In this document: positions 24,867 through 39,800 of the stretch, piece after piece
Numbering within the stretch: position 1 is the stretch's first letter
Layout of the letters: the number at the start of each line of letters is the position of its first letter
Source of the DNA: Bursaphelenchus xylophilus
Lineage: Eukaryota; Nematoda; Chromadorea; Rhabditida; Aphelenchoididae
Length of the DNA: 64,000 nt
Direction of reading: 5' to 3'
NCBI GenBank assembly: GCA_904066235.2
Contig: CAJFCV020000001.1
Coordinates: 11,341,291-11,405,290, forward strand
Position numbers and translations under genes: made by a program
Notes under the pieces: generated by a model
What the model was told of the DNA's origin: nothing
The model's input: only the letters and a program-made list of their open reading frames with translations
Database searches by the model: none

Positions 24867-27800
24867 CTAGGCCACCGCCGCCATGGATCCGCTCTGTTTG
24901 GTTGGGGTTCCGTTGCCATTTTCGGATTTGTTGGGCCTGACCTTGTTGTTGAGATCTCCGTTACACTTGGGGCTGACCGCGCTCATCCCGTTCCCGATTC
25001 TTTGGCGTTTCTGGTCCGGCTCTTCTTCGTGCCCATTCTCTGTGAGCCCATGCTTCATGTTGATGTTGTTGCGGAGCTTTTCCTTCACCGCATCCGACGC
25101 CGACTTGAAGTTTGGCTGCGAGTTGAGTGAGTTTGTGTCGCTGGCCGGCTGGCTTGTTTCTCCGTCCGACTCAGGGCCGGATTCGGCGTCGGAGTCGTTG
25201 AGAAGGGCACTCTCAAGAGCGGTCATCTCTCGGCCATCCGAATGGCGGCTCCTTTTTCTTCGGTGTTTGGTGTTTCCGTTCACTAAAATAATATAAATTA
25301 TATCAACTACAATCCAATATGTTATCCCAAGTCAAGCTATATCACCTTTAAGCCTCTAATATTCCCAAAAATCAAGTTAAAATAGGATTTGATCACTTTC
25401 CGACATGATTTTATATTATCCTTACCTTCCAAATTCCCATTGGTCTTGCTCGGTGACATGGACCTCGAATCAGGAGAAATGGACACCTTCGGAAGGCCCT
25501 TTTGAGCTTCAACATGGAACGGGTTAGTTGGAGGTGGTAAGGTGACATTCAGGAATGGCTCCGGCGGATCTTCGGCATCGTCGCTGACCTTCCACTTGAA
25601 CGATGGGAATCGCTCGGCCATTTTGCTTGTTTCCTGAGGCGATACTTCCTTGGCAAGCAGCAGGTCACTGGGAATGTGTTGGAGATCGTACAGGATACCG
25701 GCAACCATGCCAGCTACTCGGGAATCCATCTAAAATAAGGTAAATTAATTTAAAAAATTTCTCGTTGTTTTGGGAAACCGAGTATTTAAACAGATAAAGC
25801 ATGGTTCGCAAATCAGTGCTCTGGGCAATATCAACTCACAATTTACTACTACTATTATTTTGGCTTCTTTCCAAAAATCCCAAATTTTTGCCCAAACTAA
25901 TACGCAAAATATACTCTCTACGTCTCTCGAACCCTTTCTAAATCCATGATAGTGAGCTCATGCTGTTCTAAGACTTTCCAGGCCACAGTTTTCTCACCAA
26001 ATTCCCACGAAAATGCACAACTTTCACCTGTTCCATAAAAATCTCTAAAAATGGCTACAGTATACCATCAGACTGCCAAAACAAGTCCGAGTCGACATAA
26101 ACGCCCTAATAACATTGGGAATAAATTCTTCCGAGGGACCAGTACTCTCCGCCCAGCAAAAGTGCAATGCCGCGCACTTTACGAAAAAAAATATTGACGG
26201 CGCCCGCAAAAACGAAAGAATTTCCGAAAAAAACTCTAAAAAAACACACACAGCCAGCTAGCGAAACCTCGTTGAGGCTCACTGGGGCTTCGCCCTTCCT
26301 ACTGTATTTTGCACTTTGGTTTGGGAAAAGACGCGGAAAAATGGGGCCTTTCCAGAGATCCGTTGATAGCTTTCGATCACGGAATGCTCCGTCCGAACCC
26401 TCAGGGGGATGGCTCCTTATGGCGGGAAAGGACAACCTATTTACAAAAAGAGGCTACTAAGCCGATTCTAATCAGATTTAATGCAAAATCCGAAAGAAAA
26501 ATTTGGTCAAAACTCCGCCTTAACGTCGTACTAGGGTGCTAAACCAAATAAAACCAGATTTCCCCTTTCTAATCAGAGTTCACTGGGAAGTGCAACTCAT
26601 AATCACACTTCGTATTGGTTTTCGCTCTCTTCTTTCCATTTTTGAGAAACCAAAAAGGTCAACCATATGGCAGGAATGCACTTTTCCGTTGGAAAAAGTC
26701 CAATTTTTCGGCTTTCTTACTAGCGATAAAAAATCAAGGGAAATAAATGTTCAAAAGCCAGCTGAGAGTGCGAAATACTGTTCGGGACCAGCTCAGAAGT
26801 GCAGTTCCTACTGTGTAAACATCGGATGACTCGTTTCGTCATTTTAAATCCCCGCCGTTTGATCAACGTTTTTCCTTCCACTTACGTAGCTGCTGACGGT
26901 GAAGGACAAAAGGCGGGACTGGTGCTTCACAAAGTACGGCCGGCATACTTCGTACTGCGCCAGACAGGCGAGGATTTGAGCGGCTCGTCGAAGCATGCCG
27001 AAGGAAGTGCCCATTCGTTCCGGGTTGTCCCTCAGAACCGTCACTCCTTCGGTGGTGGCGATGGTTGTGATGTTGAACTCGGCGGCCTCCAGGAACGAGA
27101 CCAGGTTCTGAATGACGTCCGTTTCGAGCGTCGCCACCACGCAGGCCGGTTCGCTGGCTTGGCAAATCGCGGTTAGGATCACAATCGCAAATTCTCTGAA
27201 AACATTTCCAGTAATTGTTCTTTGTTCAAAAAGTTCATTGATGAAATTGGTCGATAAATCTTATCGTTTTTTGAAAGGCTAACAGTCACGCGTTAGAAAA
27301 GTGCAACCTCTACTTCTAGAACATTTCCTAACAATCTAGCTTCAAATAAATTCAAAAAATTGGGCTCTGAACCTTATGTTAGACAAAGAAAATTAAAAGT
27401 CGCTCTAAAATAATATCCAAATCCTCTTCTTACCTCAATGGAAGCTCCTCTGACATTGTGACGCTGTTAGCAACTACTCGTACAAACTCTTCGATTCTGG
27501 GCCAAGGTCCGGTCGACAACAGGAGATCAATGTTGGACTCCAAAAGTGACATTTTGCAGATGACTTCGAACACATACAATCTAAAAAAATTTGTAAAATA
27601 CGGAAAATTTCATATTCTTTCTATACTCTTTCAATAATCTCTTAAAAAATCCAGAAGAATAATATAATTTCAAAAAAAAATTGTTTGACCAAGTATAATA
27701 TCGGAAAACGCTTACTTTGGGCTGTAAACCGCGTTGTTGATGGGATCTTTGGCTTGGATGTTGGTGGTGACGGCCCAATGGAGTAATGCGTCCATTAATC

Positions 27801-30800
27801 GATAAGTCACGTCGCTGTTTTGGTTGTAGAGATCGAGCTGAACGCTGATGTGCGACAGCAATGTGAATGCATCATCGCGGAGCTGATTCGCAATCTCTAG
27901 GAGCAACTTCTCATCCGAATCCTCTTCGGATGGGGCCGACTTCTTCTCTGGTTCCTTTTTGTCGCCCTTCTCGTCCTCTTCGACTTCTTTTTTCACCTTT
28001 TCCTCGGCTTCCTTCTCGGCCTTTAGCTTCGCTGACTCCAGATTCCTCTGCTCGTCCCGCTTGACCTTCAACATTAACAAACGGCCAATCAGGTCGAGCA
28101 GTTCGGTGTTGTTGTACATGAGCTTCTCGTTGCCCGGGAAGAAGGAGAACCCGCGGATGATGTTGGACATGGCCAGAAGACGGTCTCCGATCTCCTCCAA
28201 GCAAACATCCCGGTTGACCAATGGTGCCGCACGGGGGATGAGCGAGAGGTCGGCGGTGATCTCGCGATTCCAGGTCTCATTTGGCTTGGGTTGACGATAG
28301 AATAATGTTTCTTCCTGAAAAAATCGAAAATGAAAAATCAGTTATATTATACGTGACATCAACGCAAAAACCTGTCCAAAAACTTCAAATTTCACTACCT
28401 TCTATTCTAAAGTCTCTCTAAAAATCAAATAAAAAGTAATTTCAAAGATTTGACTCACCTCCATCTCCTCCTTGACATCTTCTTCTTCTCCATCTTGAAC
28501 TTCTTCTTTGATCACATCGTGTTTCGAGAATCTCATTCGTTTCAGCCCTCGTTTACATTGCAACCTGGTCATGATTCCCTTATATATCCTGTGACACAAT
28601 CCGGAGACAAATTTTCCCTCTTCCAATGCCTTGTTCTCTTTGGAAGTCTCTTGTTCATCCTCCCATTCCTTGCACAGGCGATCCAAAATCATGGGTTTCT
28701 TGGCCTCCTTCTCCACATAAACCTTTCGCCCAGTTCGGGAGACGAAAGTGAAGTCGGTGCTGTTCTTCCTCGATTTCTTCTCCACTTTTCCGTTGATTTT
28801 CCCCATCTCGACAACCGAGTTTTTCCGAGAATTTGGGGCATTTTCGACAAAGTCTTCAAAGACTTCCAAGTCCTTCGCATTGTCAGTTAGACTGAACTCC
28901 TGAGGGTATAAAACGGCCAAAAGAGCCTTGAAGTGTTCGATGCAAAGGCCCAAAAGTTGGGGTTCCGAGCTGAGGATCAGAGGTTGAGCCATGTCGTCGT
29001 ACAAGATAACCGTCAAAACGTTGATCGCCCAGATTGTATCCAGCTCTTGACCTGATCTCAAAGCCATTGTCAGACGCTTCGGAGTGGCTCCATTGATATC
29101 TCGGGCAAAGGAACGAGGTCGTTTCCGCCGCATCGCTGTTGCTGTAGCAATGGCCTCGAGACAACCGGGTGGAAAAGAGGCGTTCATCTGACCTTGTTGA
29201 GGCTGCATCTGACGGGACATTGGATGCGGTTGGTATTGCTGAGACGCTGTGGTGGCTGGAGGCATCTGTTGGACTTGAGGGGGTACCTAAAATCAAGGAT
29301 TTACACTTCGGGACAACGTCAATTTATACAAAATTTCTTGGATTAAGAAGTCGAAGACAAAAAACTTCTTGGCGAACCTATGGAAAATTTGGACTGAATA
29401 TTCATCTCTTTCTTCTTATAAACATTATTTCAGACTTTCCTCGTCAAAAATCTTCTTTTCGATCATGATCAAACTTTTGATGCCTAAACTCCAGAAAACA
29501 ACGAAAAACACTTACCCTCTGTTGTCTTTGAGCTGAACTCGGACTGGCCATTCCCTGCTGGTTGTTTTGCATGTAGTATTGTTGAGGTTGAGGTGGAGGA
29601 GGTGCAGCCGAAGTTGAGGGAGGCTGAGGTCTTCGGAACTCCTGCTGTTGCGGCTTCCCCGGCATCTGCGGAGTGTGTGGGTTCAGGAAACGAGGCTGTG
29701 GCACACCGGGTTGCGAGTTCGGCGGCCACATTCCCGGATGTTGTGATGAAGGTGGATACATGTTGGGATGGGGAGGCGGGAAGCCCTGAGATGGATCCGG
29801 GTAGCCCATGGGATATTGGGGCTTGTTTGCTGTGGGGACGGGTCGATATGCATTTGGGGGATAGTAAGGTTGGCTCGTATGTGGCATGTTCATCGGGTTT
29901 ACGGGCCTGAAACAAAATTTATTACCTAAAATAAGGTCAACACTTCAAAAAACATAAAATTTTGGGAAAACTCTTCCAAAAAGTGCAGCCGACGACAGAA
30001 ACAAACTGTTTAATATTTAAAATTGTATTCAAATTTCTACAGATTTCAACCGTTTTACATTAATTTACCTGATGAACATGTTTGGACTCCCAGGAGAACC
30101 ATTATTACGTATATTAAAAAAAGGGTGGTTTGGATTAAACATTGTGGAAGCTATAAATGACTCCTTCTCTCCGTCTCAAACGCCACATCGAAAGGAAATT
30201 ATGCAGAAGTAATTTTTCAATAAATCTGTGACATTTCGTCAAAACGTCGGGATTTTTCGTGTACATTTCTTTTGGGTGTATTCCAGAATTTTTGTCTATG
30301 TTTTAGTCGAGAATAAAGTGTTATGCAACATATTTTTTCGTAAGTTTGGTTTGATTAAAGCGGTTTTCGGGGGAGAAGTTATAAAATTCTTGATAAGAAT
30401 ACCTAGTATAATATAAACCTTCCCAAAAATTATGGAAAATGAATTGAAAGGCTTACATTTGAGGTGGTGGTTGAGCAGGGCCGGGCATGGACGCCGAACT
30501 GGACGGGACCGGAGTGTGTCCGAGTTTGGCGGGCTGCCTCGAACTCGGTCGTTCCTCCTGCCTGGTGTCGGGTGTCGAAGGTGGTTGGTAGTGGGCTTGG
30601 GAGGGCGGCCGACTTGTCTGATGTGGTGGGGCGGGAGTGGAGCGGCTGGATTGGTCGCCGGTGGAGGCCGGGCCCGCCTGTGGGTCCATCGCTTCGGGTT
30701 TGGGGGCCTGGATGTGGGGTGGGGGTGGCTGAGGTTGGGCTTGGGGGAACTGAGGTGGTGCATAGCCGGGTGGGTAGCCCTGGCCGGGTGGGGGATGGGT

Positions 30801-33800
30801 TGGCGGTCGAACTGGCGGGTAGCCGTGTTGAGAATAGCCGGGCGGGAGTGGTTGGCCCGACCAGCCCGGATACCCGGGATGATGGGGAGGTGGAGGCGGG
30901 AGACCCTGTTGTTGATAATAATAAGGTGGTTGACCTTCGGCGGGACCATGTTGAGGGTAGTTTGGCGCTGAAATTAGATTGCATTGATATTTGTATTACT
31001 TGAGCCATCTATTTTTATTTTTTCTCTCTAAAATGTCATTTGTACCTTTAAAATATCTTTTCTTCCGCTATTATAGAGAAAAAAGAAGTATTTTAGATGA
31101 AAGATGTATCACAAGGATAGAAGGTCCCGTTATGGCCCTTGACCTTTTCTTGTTGATAACATTTCATGACATTCTCCCCGCTTTGCCGTGGTTTGCATGA
31201 CATTCGTATTTCCCCACTTTTTGGATGTTTAAAACCCGGCCGAACAATCTCGGCCCTTCTACAGTAGCGGGTGTTTCGTGCTTAATGCCTCGGGGCGGTT
31301 GTCCGGACAACCGGTTGGAGGATTGGGGAGGCCTTACATCGGAGTGTGTGACTGTGTAATCGGGATATTATTTTACACACCAGATGACCAGCGCGGCGAA
31401 GAAAAATTAGACATTAATGAAATGCCCTTTCAAAGTAATCCCTGAGGGTGTTTGGGGAATAATGACCAGAAAAAATGGATGGCCTATAAAACCCAAAAAA
31501 AGTTGGCGGGATCTCAGATTTGACAGATGAAAGTGCAATATCAAAAATCTTTTTTCCCAGGAATATTTTTAAAGTTTCAAAATCGAATTCTCTACCCCAA
31601 CGAGGCTGTTGTTGAGAGCTCATGGAAGTGGACGGTTGATTAGGAATTGGACTAGGCTGCTGTTGTTGGAGTGGCCTTGGGCTGGCCGTCATTACCGGAT
31701 GTGTTGGGTACGACGGCATGTATTGTTGTTGCGGTTGTCGAAGCGAAGGCGAGGGTACCCGGAACATCTGCGGACTAGCCGTACTCGTACTGGGCGTCTG
31801 GATTCGAGGCGAGGGCGCGCGAGGATAATCGTAGGCCGGAGGGGCCAAGTGATTCGGACGAAATTGGGGCATGGGCCCTTGCTGCGGGGCCGGCCGATAC
31901 ACGTTCGATGGGCTGGGATATCCGATATGTGGTTGACTCATTTGAGGGGGATATGCGGGCGGATAGCCCGGCGGGTAGCCGGGTGGATATGACATCCCGT
32001 AAGGTGGCATGGGGTAGTTGTAGGCCCCGCAGCCCACTGGCTGTTGGCCATAGTCCGGTTTCACGGCGTTCGGCGGCTGCTCCGAGGTCTGTGAGGTCTT
32101 CTTTCGACGTGAGGTTCCGCGCTTCATGGTTTAGACTGGGCCGGCCATTAAGGGAAAAATTTCCGGCGTTAGGTGGGATGGATAACTTGAATGAGGTGTT
32201 AGTGGATAAAGCATTATGTGTAACTGCGCGAAATTAAGGAGAATGGGTATAATACGACTCAAGAAGTTGTTTTAATGCAAAAAGTTGAAAATTTCTCAAA
32301 AATTGGGAAATTATTTTACTTTAACATTAGATGGGATTGATGTCTAAAATAAGGTCCCACAATGACCAAAATTTTGCATAAAGTGAAAAAAATAGTAACT
32401 GTCCAAATTTGGGAGCAAGCATGTTCGCAATTTGTATTCTACAATCTCAACAGCTATATTACACATGACCGTCTAGTCGTAAAAAATAATCCGATAAATA
32501 GCCACTTGATGACCGTTGTATGAAAATTGTGGGTACAGAAAACTAATCCACCCGCAATGCGAATAAATCACGTATTACACTTACTACGAATGACCGGAGT
32601 AAACACGAGGAGCAACAATTACGCAACAAACGGCCTTAATTGGACTCAAGTGCATGAAGCGATTACGAACTACAAACCCCCCAACTAAGAGTGCATTCGA
32701 GCTGTTGTTGACAAACAACGCAAAAAACAGCGAGTAAAAAGGCGGGGGAAAACAATTGTTCGGAATATTTGATGGGGGTTCTCTACTCTAATGTGGTTCG
32801 AGCTGCACGGAGTGGACATGTCCTGGAACGGTTTTTGTTTTTTTTTCTTGCTTTCCCCTCCTCCTCCTCGAAAATTGGCCTCTAAACAACAAGCAGCGGA
32901 AAAAAAATTTCGGCGGGACATTTCGGAACGAGCCGGCGGAAAAACGAATTATAGCCGGAGGGCGAGAAGGGGCGAAGGAACGTGAAACGCGAAGACGTCA
33001 TCTCAGGATTAGTGACCAATATGTTGAGCCGCGTAATCGTGTAAACAAGTCGCCGTATGAGGAAAGAACGCAAAATTCGACTATATACGCGACCGTTGGG
33101 GGTTGAGATGGCGGAAAATCTCGAAAAAGCCCTTAGGCAGCTCCATGCTGGAGGCGAAATTGGGCCAACACTGCGTCCCACCGAATCGCCCCGAGGGCCC
33201 AGCCGAAAAAATACATTCGCGAAAAAAGTGTGGTGAAGGGAGGATGTTTTTCGGGGGGCCCGAAAAGAGTGGTGGAAGAAACACACCGGGGGGAGAAGCC
33301 GCGACGCCCTCAGGGCCCGGCGGCGAGTGTGGGGCTGGGCTTGGTGTTGGCTGGCAGTCACACCCCGTTTCCCTTCGCCCGCTTCTTCCCGAGTAAAAAG
33401 CGGCCCAAAGGTGTTTTCTCTCTTCGCCGCTTACCCCCCAAAAACATTTTTTTCCAGCGCCACCAACCAGCAACCGCCCCAACCCCACCGCCGCAGCGCT
33501 CTTTTCCATTTTCAGCCGGCGTATTTTGCACTGGGCCGCCGCTAATGGCGACCGGCCTCCACCGGCGGCTTACGATAAGTCCTCGGCACCGGCTAATTCC
33601 TGGTAGGGATTGTGCGAGGAATACGAAGGTAGTTGTACGTTTTACATTGAGAGGTGGCCGGAAGGTTTCCATAGATTTTGCAAACTTGCTTTGCATTATG
33701 CAAATTTTGATTAGCGTGAAAGCTGGAGAAGGTGTTGGGTTCACATCATTATCTCCGAAACAATTATAATCCGCTTATATGGTAGGAGAAGTTTCCGATT

Positions 33801-36800
33801 TTGCGAACGGAAGATATTAAAAGTGCGGAAAATTGAAATCCTCAAATTATCAAAATTTCACCAAAATTTTGAACACCGAAAAAATTCAAAATTCAGTGGC
33901 TAAAATAATAAGCAAGCTGCTGGCTTATTAAATGTGAAGAAACAAACAATTTCTCCAAGAATCCTGCATTTCCGCTGATATTCTCCTTCATAACCAACAC
34001 AACAGCTCCTTTTCTAATCCCCATAATCACCGAAAATCCTTTACTATCCCCATTACTCGGTAAAAAATTTGCAACTTCCCATTTTCCTACTACATTCAAA
34101 TATCTACAGTGTAACAAAAAATGCTCGAACGCTACAAAATAATGGAATTGACGTATGATGTCATGAAAAAAGCAAAGGTAATTTATGTTTACGTGAAACA
34201 TTGGAGACTTGTAAAAGTGAGTCAGCCGGGTGGTCGATAGCTCGTTTGCCCCGCCCATGTCGACCTGCCAACCGTATAAGCCCGAAAACAACAAATAATT
34301 TCCCGCCATCGGCCCCTACAAAATAATTCAACTCCGGGCCGAAAAATTCGGGGGTCGGCTATGCGGCGCTGGTCGGGCATGATAATAACTGATAATGATT
34401 TCTCGCGGTGCCTTTGGGTCCTCTCTGCTCCTCTCGCCCACCGGAATCGAAAATACAAAAGGAAGCGGGGCCCGAGGAGGAGGAATCGCCTCGAAGGCAA
34501 GAAGGAATCAAATTTCATGCAAATGACATAATCTGCCGCGATTATCGTCGTATCCGGTGGGGGCCTTCGCGAAATCCGAGCACAAGGGATCCGAGGTCCG
34601 GGTGCGTGTTTGGAGACGTCAACGACGGAAAAAAGGGGGCTGGATTGGAGGGAAAATAATCCGCCGAGCCATTCGCCGGGACTGTTTTATAGTTTCCTTC
34701 GCGTCGGTAAGTGCTCGTAAACTTGCCGCTGTTTTCATTCGCCCCCCGATTCCTCACGCCCGCGGGCGTCTTCGCGCCCCTCGGACATTGTTCGGTAATC
34801 GGCGTACAGACGTCGGGCACGCAGTAATTACGTTTCTGGCCCCACTTGTCCTCCGATTTCCACCTGTGCGCGGGTGCGGCCGCTTTAATTCGGCCGCCGA
34901 TGCCCTACACAATCAGCCAGCGCGGTTGCCATGACTTGAGGGCTGTTTGTAGTCCTCAATTATAGTCGGCAATATTTTGAGGGAATCTGGTTGGTGTCCT
35001 ACATTCGCTTATATTATGCATGACACCTGATAGGCCTAGAATTTCTTTTGGGTCGTAAAAATTACAAAATCTCGGATATAGAATCCGCGATTCCTTCCGT
35101 CGTTGGCGGGGCAGATCTAGGTAGACAGCACCCGAAAACATCACAATTCTTATCCCTCCGACAGTGCCCTTACAGCGCCCACTGTTCTCCCCTTTTTTCC
35201 AGTTTTAATTACTCGTGCCGTGCCCCAAAAACCTTGACACTTATGCTCACCATAGTAACCGCGCATGTCATGCAAACCGGCGAGAGTCTCGCACCAAATT
35301 AATTTACCTGTTCCAGCCGTCGCCGACGTCGGAGGCTGCGCCGGTGGGCCGGGTGTCGCGGCCGGCTGCGACTGTGCTGGTGTCGGAGTCGCGGCGGATC
35401 GAATGGAATTCGGAGTTGGTGGACCGTGCGGTGCGGCCGGTGTGCCCGGCTGACCCACTGAACCAGGCCCTCCGGCCGCCGGTTCCTTCTCTTTCTTCTT
35501 CTTCTTCAACTTCTCCGCGTAAGCGATCAGTTCGTTCATGTCGGCGCCGGTCTCGCGGCATTCCAACGCCAACAAATATTTCTGGTAGTGTCGGCGGAGT
35601 TGGTAGCCGGCTGCGGAGGACTCGGTCATCGATGGGTTCGCCTCTCGACACAATGCTTTCCAGGCTTTGTCATCGCACGTCTGAATTAAGGTTGGTTTAA
35701 TTTTTAAAATTGAGCGTGGGTTTCCGCAAAGACAATTGACTAAAAATTCGAAGTAGTTAGACTATATAGAGAAGATTACTTCGTATTTTAGCAATCTAAG
35801 TTGGCCAGTTTGCTTAGAAATCCGAGAAATAACGACAGAATTCCAAAAATCTCCCTAAATTTTGCAAAATAAAATAAAAATCTCACTTTTTTGAACCCGC
35901 CCGCTTTCCGGACCGCAATATAAAGTCGATGCAGGTCAACGGGACTCTTGGACACTTGTGGTGGAGCGTTCAACGTCTCGTTGTGTTGCTCGTTCAGTAA
36001 TACTAATTGTTCGAAGAAATCCCGTCTTTGTGGCATAACACTGGGAGGCACGAGTTCCGTGGGTACCCCCACCAACTTCTCGACGGCCTCGCGTTGAGCT
36101 GGCTTCAGGAGATGAGCGTTCGCTGATGGCGGATATTGAGATTGGGCTTGGGGAGGGGGAGCGGCCATCATCATGGGGGGTTGGCCTGGAGGGGCTCCCA
36201 TTGGTCGCTAAAACAAGGGGAATTAGTTGGGAGAGTACTGGAAATTGGGCTAAACAGTGGTTTAGGTGTCAAAATGGGTGTCGAATTTATACTGGGATTT
36301 TCTGTGATTTTGAGCTTCGTATTTTAGGAGCGAAAAATTCGAAAAATCAAACTCGATGACTAAACAAAAAACATTTTATAAGATTTTTTCTAGACGTAAA
36401 CTTCGTATTTCAGCGTTAAAAACATCAAATTTACAGGGTATAAAGCCTTCTAGCATTTTTCATTTAAGCGTAGTTGTTCTAGTAAAACGCAAAATTCAGC
36501 AAAACATTGCTCTTACCTGCATATTCATAGGATAATGTGGAGATGCGTGCTGAGGTTGGGATTGTTGCGGATTCTGCTTGTCCGCCTCGTTGTCGGCGCC
36601 TGAGGTCTGCGGGTGTTGCGGGAAGTCGGGTTTGGGTGGGTATTGATGGTGTGGAGGCACTTGCATGTAGTAGGGATGACCGGGATAGGGACCGGGCGGC
36701 GGCGGTTGGCCCTCCGGGCCCGGATACATGTAGCGGGCTTGGGGTGGGCCCCAGTAGGGCTGTGGGGGGACGGGATAGCCGGGCGGGAGATGGGCGTACG

Positions 36801-39800
36801 GGTGTTGAGGAGGCATGGGCGGTTGGCCCATCTCTTGGCCATCCGGCTTCTGATGAGGCCACTGCATCGGGTGGGGCGGTGGAGCATTCGGCGACCGCAG
36901 CAGTGCCTGTTGCTGTTGTTGTTGCGCCTTCTGGCCGGGCGAGAGCAGATTCTGATGCGGCGGGTTCACAGAGGCGGGATTCGGGATTTGCAACGTGGGC
37001 TGTTGGTCCTGAGGCCTCTGAAATTGGGTTTTATTAGCTTAGAGGTTGGCATCCTACTGGAATTTTCAGATCTCTTAAAAGATTCAGACAGAACAGAAGT
37101 TAAAATGTCATACATGACATAACAATTACATCAGCTCACAAATGATGACTATAACTTCTAAAAATTAGACGTTCAAGTTTTTCGCTTCAGCGATATCTCC
37201 CAGGGCTCCTCTATTTGTTTAGAGCCCGTTGCATTTTGTTTTTGTTTTCCTTCAACTTTTGCGGCGACGGATAGGTTTCAAATTTATGTTATTTGTTTGT
37301 TCTTCTGGGCTTGCCAAGGTCGATTGTTTTTCCCATAAAAAATCTCCTTCCCCCCACCCTCGGGGGGAAGGGAAATTTTGTTTTTTTAGGGTGGGGGAGA
37401 ATTCTTTAACGGCTCTCGATGACGTCATTCCCGAAACAAAAAAATAATCCCGACAGCTCGGAAGGAATAATATGCGAAACGAGCGGAACAACACAAACAA
37501 CAACGGGGTCATTTGAGAGACGGAGAGGGGAGAAGGGTATGGGAAAGTGACGTCATCCGTCCCCCCAGCTCCCATTTCCAGCGATAATGAGATCGGGAAA
37601 AAGCAGGCGGAGCACGTGACCTAATCGCTCATGTGTAATGTATAAGCCATCTGTTTGTTTCTGCGTTCTCTGGCGTCTCCCGCCGGCGCCCGAAAGTCTC
37701 GAGCCCTACGTGTGTCGGTGTTTAGTTATTCAACGTGCACTAGTAGCTGATTAAGGGGATCAAAGAACGGGTTCAAAGTGCGAAAAAGAGAGGGCGAAAG
37801 GGATGGTATTAACACGGCTCTTTGATGGCTTAAAATGCATTTCCAAATAGCTTTAATTTCGAATATCTTGGACGTATTGTAAACTACAGTACCCTGCCGA
37901 AAGCTACAGTAGAATTTAGGGGGTTTGCAGCCTTCGGAGGGCGAATCTACGAGTTCTCTAACCTCCCTTACCACTCTCTTCGTGCCTCGCAATATTTCCC
38001 TCCATTTTCTCTGACGTCTCTCCGACTCCTCGTTGGGCGATGTGCTATTTCTCTAGCCTTCTTTCCAACGACCAAATTCATTCAAACAGACCCGTGCTCC
38101 CATTTTTTGCCCCCTATTTTTCGGAAAAGGCCCTGAGACACATAAAGAACGACCCCGCTTTCCCTCGCCCATGGTTTTCTTCCCATCAATGCCCTCGGGC
38201 GCTCTCTTGTCTCTCCTCATTCTCCATACTCCCTGTTTCTCTAACCGCTCTCCTCTTTGCAGTCATCCCTATTTAAATGGCCTTGCTCTCCGCTTTTCGC
38301 GTAATCTCTCGTCTTTTCTATCGCCAAAAAACAACTCTCTCCCCCTCTATTTTTCCACACCCTCTCGCGTCGAACGCCAATCACTCGATCACTCTCTTTA
38401 TCTTTCGTTTTAATTGCGAAACGGTCTTGTCTGTTAAAAGCGCCTGCGGGCATCACAAGACCCTTGCTTTGACAGGTGTTTTCGAAAACATTCGATGACC
38501 GATTTCCGACGCAACGCAAAAAAACACTTGGAGCAGCGAAATTAATGTCCATTGCAAAAATTTTGGCGGGAAAATAATTAAGGGTTCCGCGAAATGAGTC
38601 ACAGAATATGGGGGAATTAAAAAAACAAAGGGGTTTTTCTTTCACACAACGTAGCAAAAAAGGATTAAAAAACAGAGGGAAATGATGCGACGGTCTCACT
38701 GATTAGAGGGTGCAGAATGGACACTGGATTAAGATTTACAGATTTGAGCAGAATTTGGAAGTGAATTGGAATAAAAACAAGTAGTGGAAAAATAACGAAA
38801 AATTGACGGATAAGTCGAAAAGAAGGAAAAATTTGATTGTAGCAAATTGAAAAATTACTTATAAAGAAACGAGAATGTTTTTTTTTTCAAAAATTCTGCA
38901 ATATTAGGCGTTGGTTTAGAATTTTTTGGCATTCTGCGATAATTCGAAAAATGATGACTTTTACATAAGAAAACCCGAAAAAAAGGGGAAAAACTATTGT
39001 GATATGAAGGAAATACAGCGACAAAGTCTGTGGGAGCTATTTTAGAACATTTAGTTGAGCAGTTTAGCCATTATATGAAATTTTTGGCGTTCTGCAACAA
39101 CTCAAACAATGATTAGTTTTAAATTTATGCATAGTGAAAAGCGTTCTAAAATGAAGGAAATGAAAAACCATGGTATACGCAACCCGTTTTATAAAACTTC
39201 GTTGCCTATTTTTTCCGGTAGATGACATTTTTTGGCATTCTGCATCAAGCCAGAAAACGATTTTTTGGTTGAAAATTAAAACTATTGAGTAGAAAATGGA
39301 AAACTAACATTTTTTATAGAGAATGCGGCGAGTTACAGTCATTTTAAGCAGTAGTTCCAATTGATTTTTAGAGAAAAATCTGTGGTAAACCTTAGAAGTC
39401 TAACATAATATCCTTTTCAAAGTTTTCCTCCCAAAATTTCCCCAACCCTTTGAGGAACCCAAGGCAAAAATCGTCTGTCCGAAAATCCCCAGCCATAAAT
39501 CTTCGCTCGAAGTAAAGGACTAGTCCATGGAAGCTCATGGATCTCACGTCATTCCATTTCCCTCTCCCCGCCGCTCTCGAACGGAAATGAGACATTCGGG
39601 CGGGAAAAACATTCTGTTAAAGCGAAAGAAACTATGGGGGGAGAGAAATTCTTTCCAAGGGTTTCACACAAAAAAAACATTGTGAACTCTCGACCAAAGA
39701 ACAACGACAACAACATGGCGAAGGGACGGGCTCTCCCCGCCCCGGGGGGAAAGTGTGTTTTTGGGGGGAGAATGTTATAGAGTGCAATCGGTGTCGGGGC

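Noticed and set aside
24849..25296. Plus-strand frames of 93-137 codons
   Set aside because: They are antisense shadows of the last ARID1 exon, whose minus-strand frame joins in phase with its neighbours.
33081..33769. Overlapping open frames of 140-180 codons on both strands
   Set aside because: Same composition effect inside intron 4 of the ARID1 gene; no domain and no in-phase splice partners.
38920..39380. Possible CRISPR-like spaced repeats
   Set aside because: The repeats are degenerate, with units of about 150 bp in a eukaryotic intron; this is ordinary tandem repeat structure.
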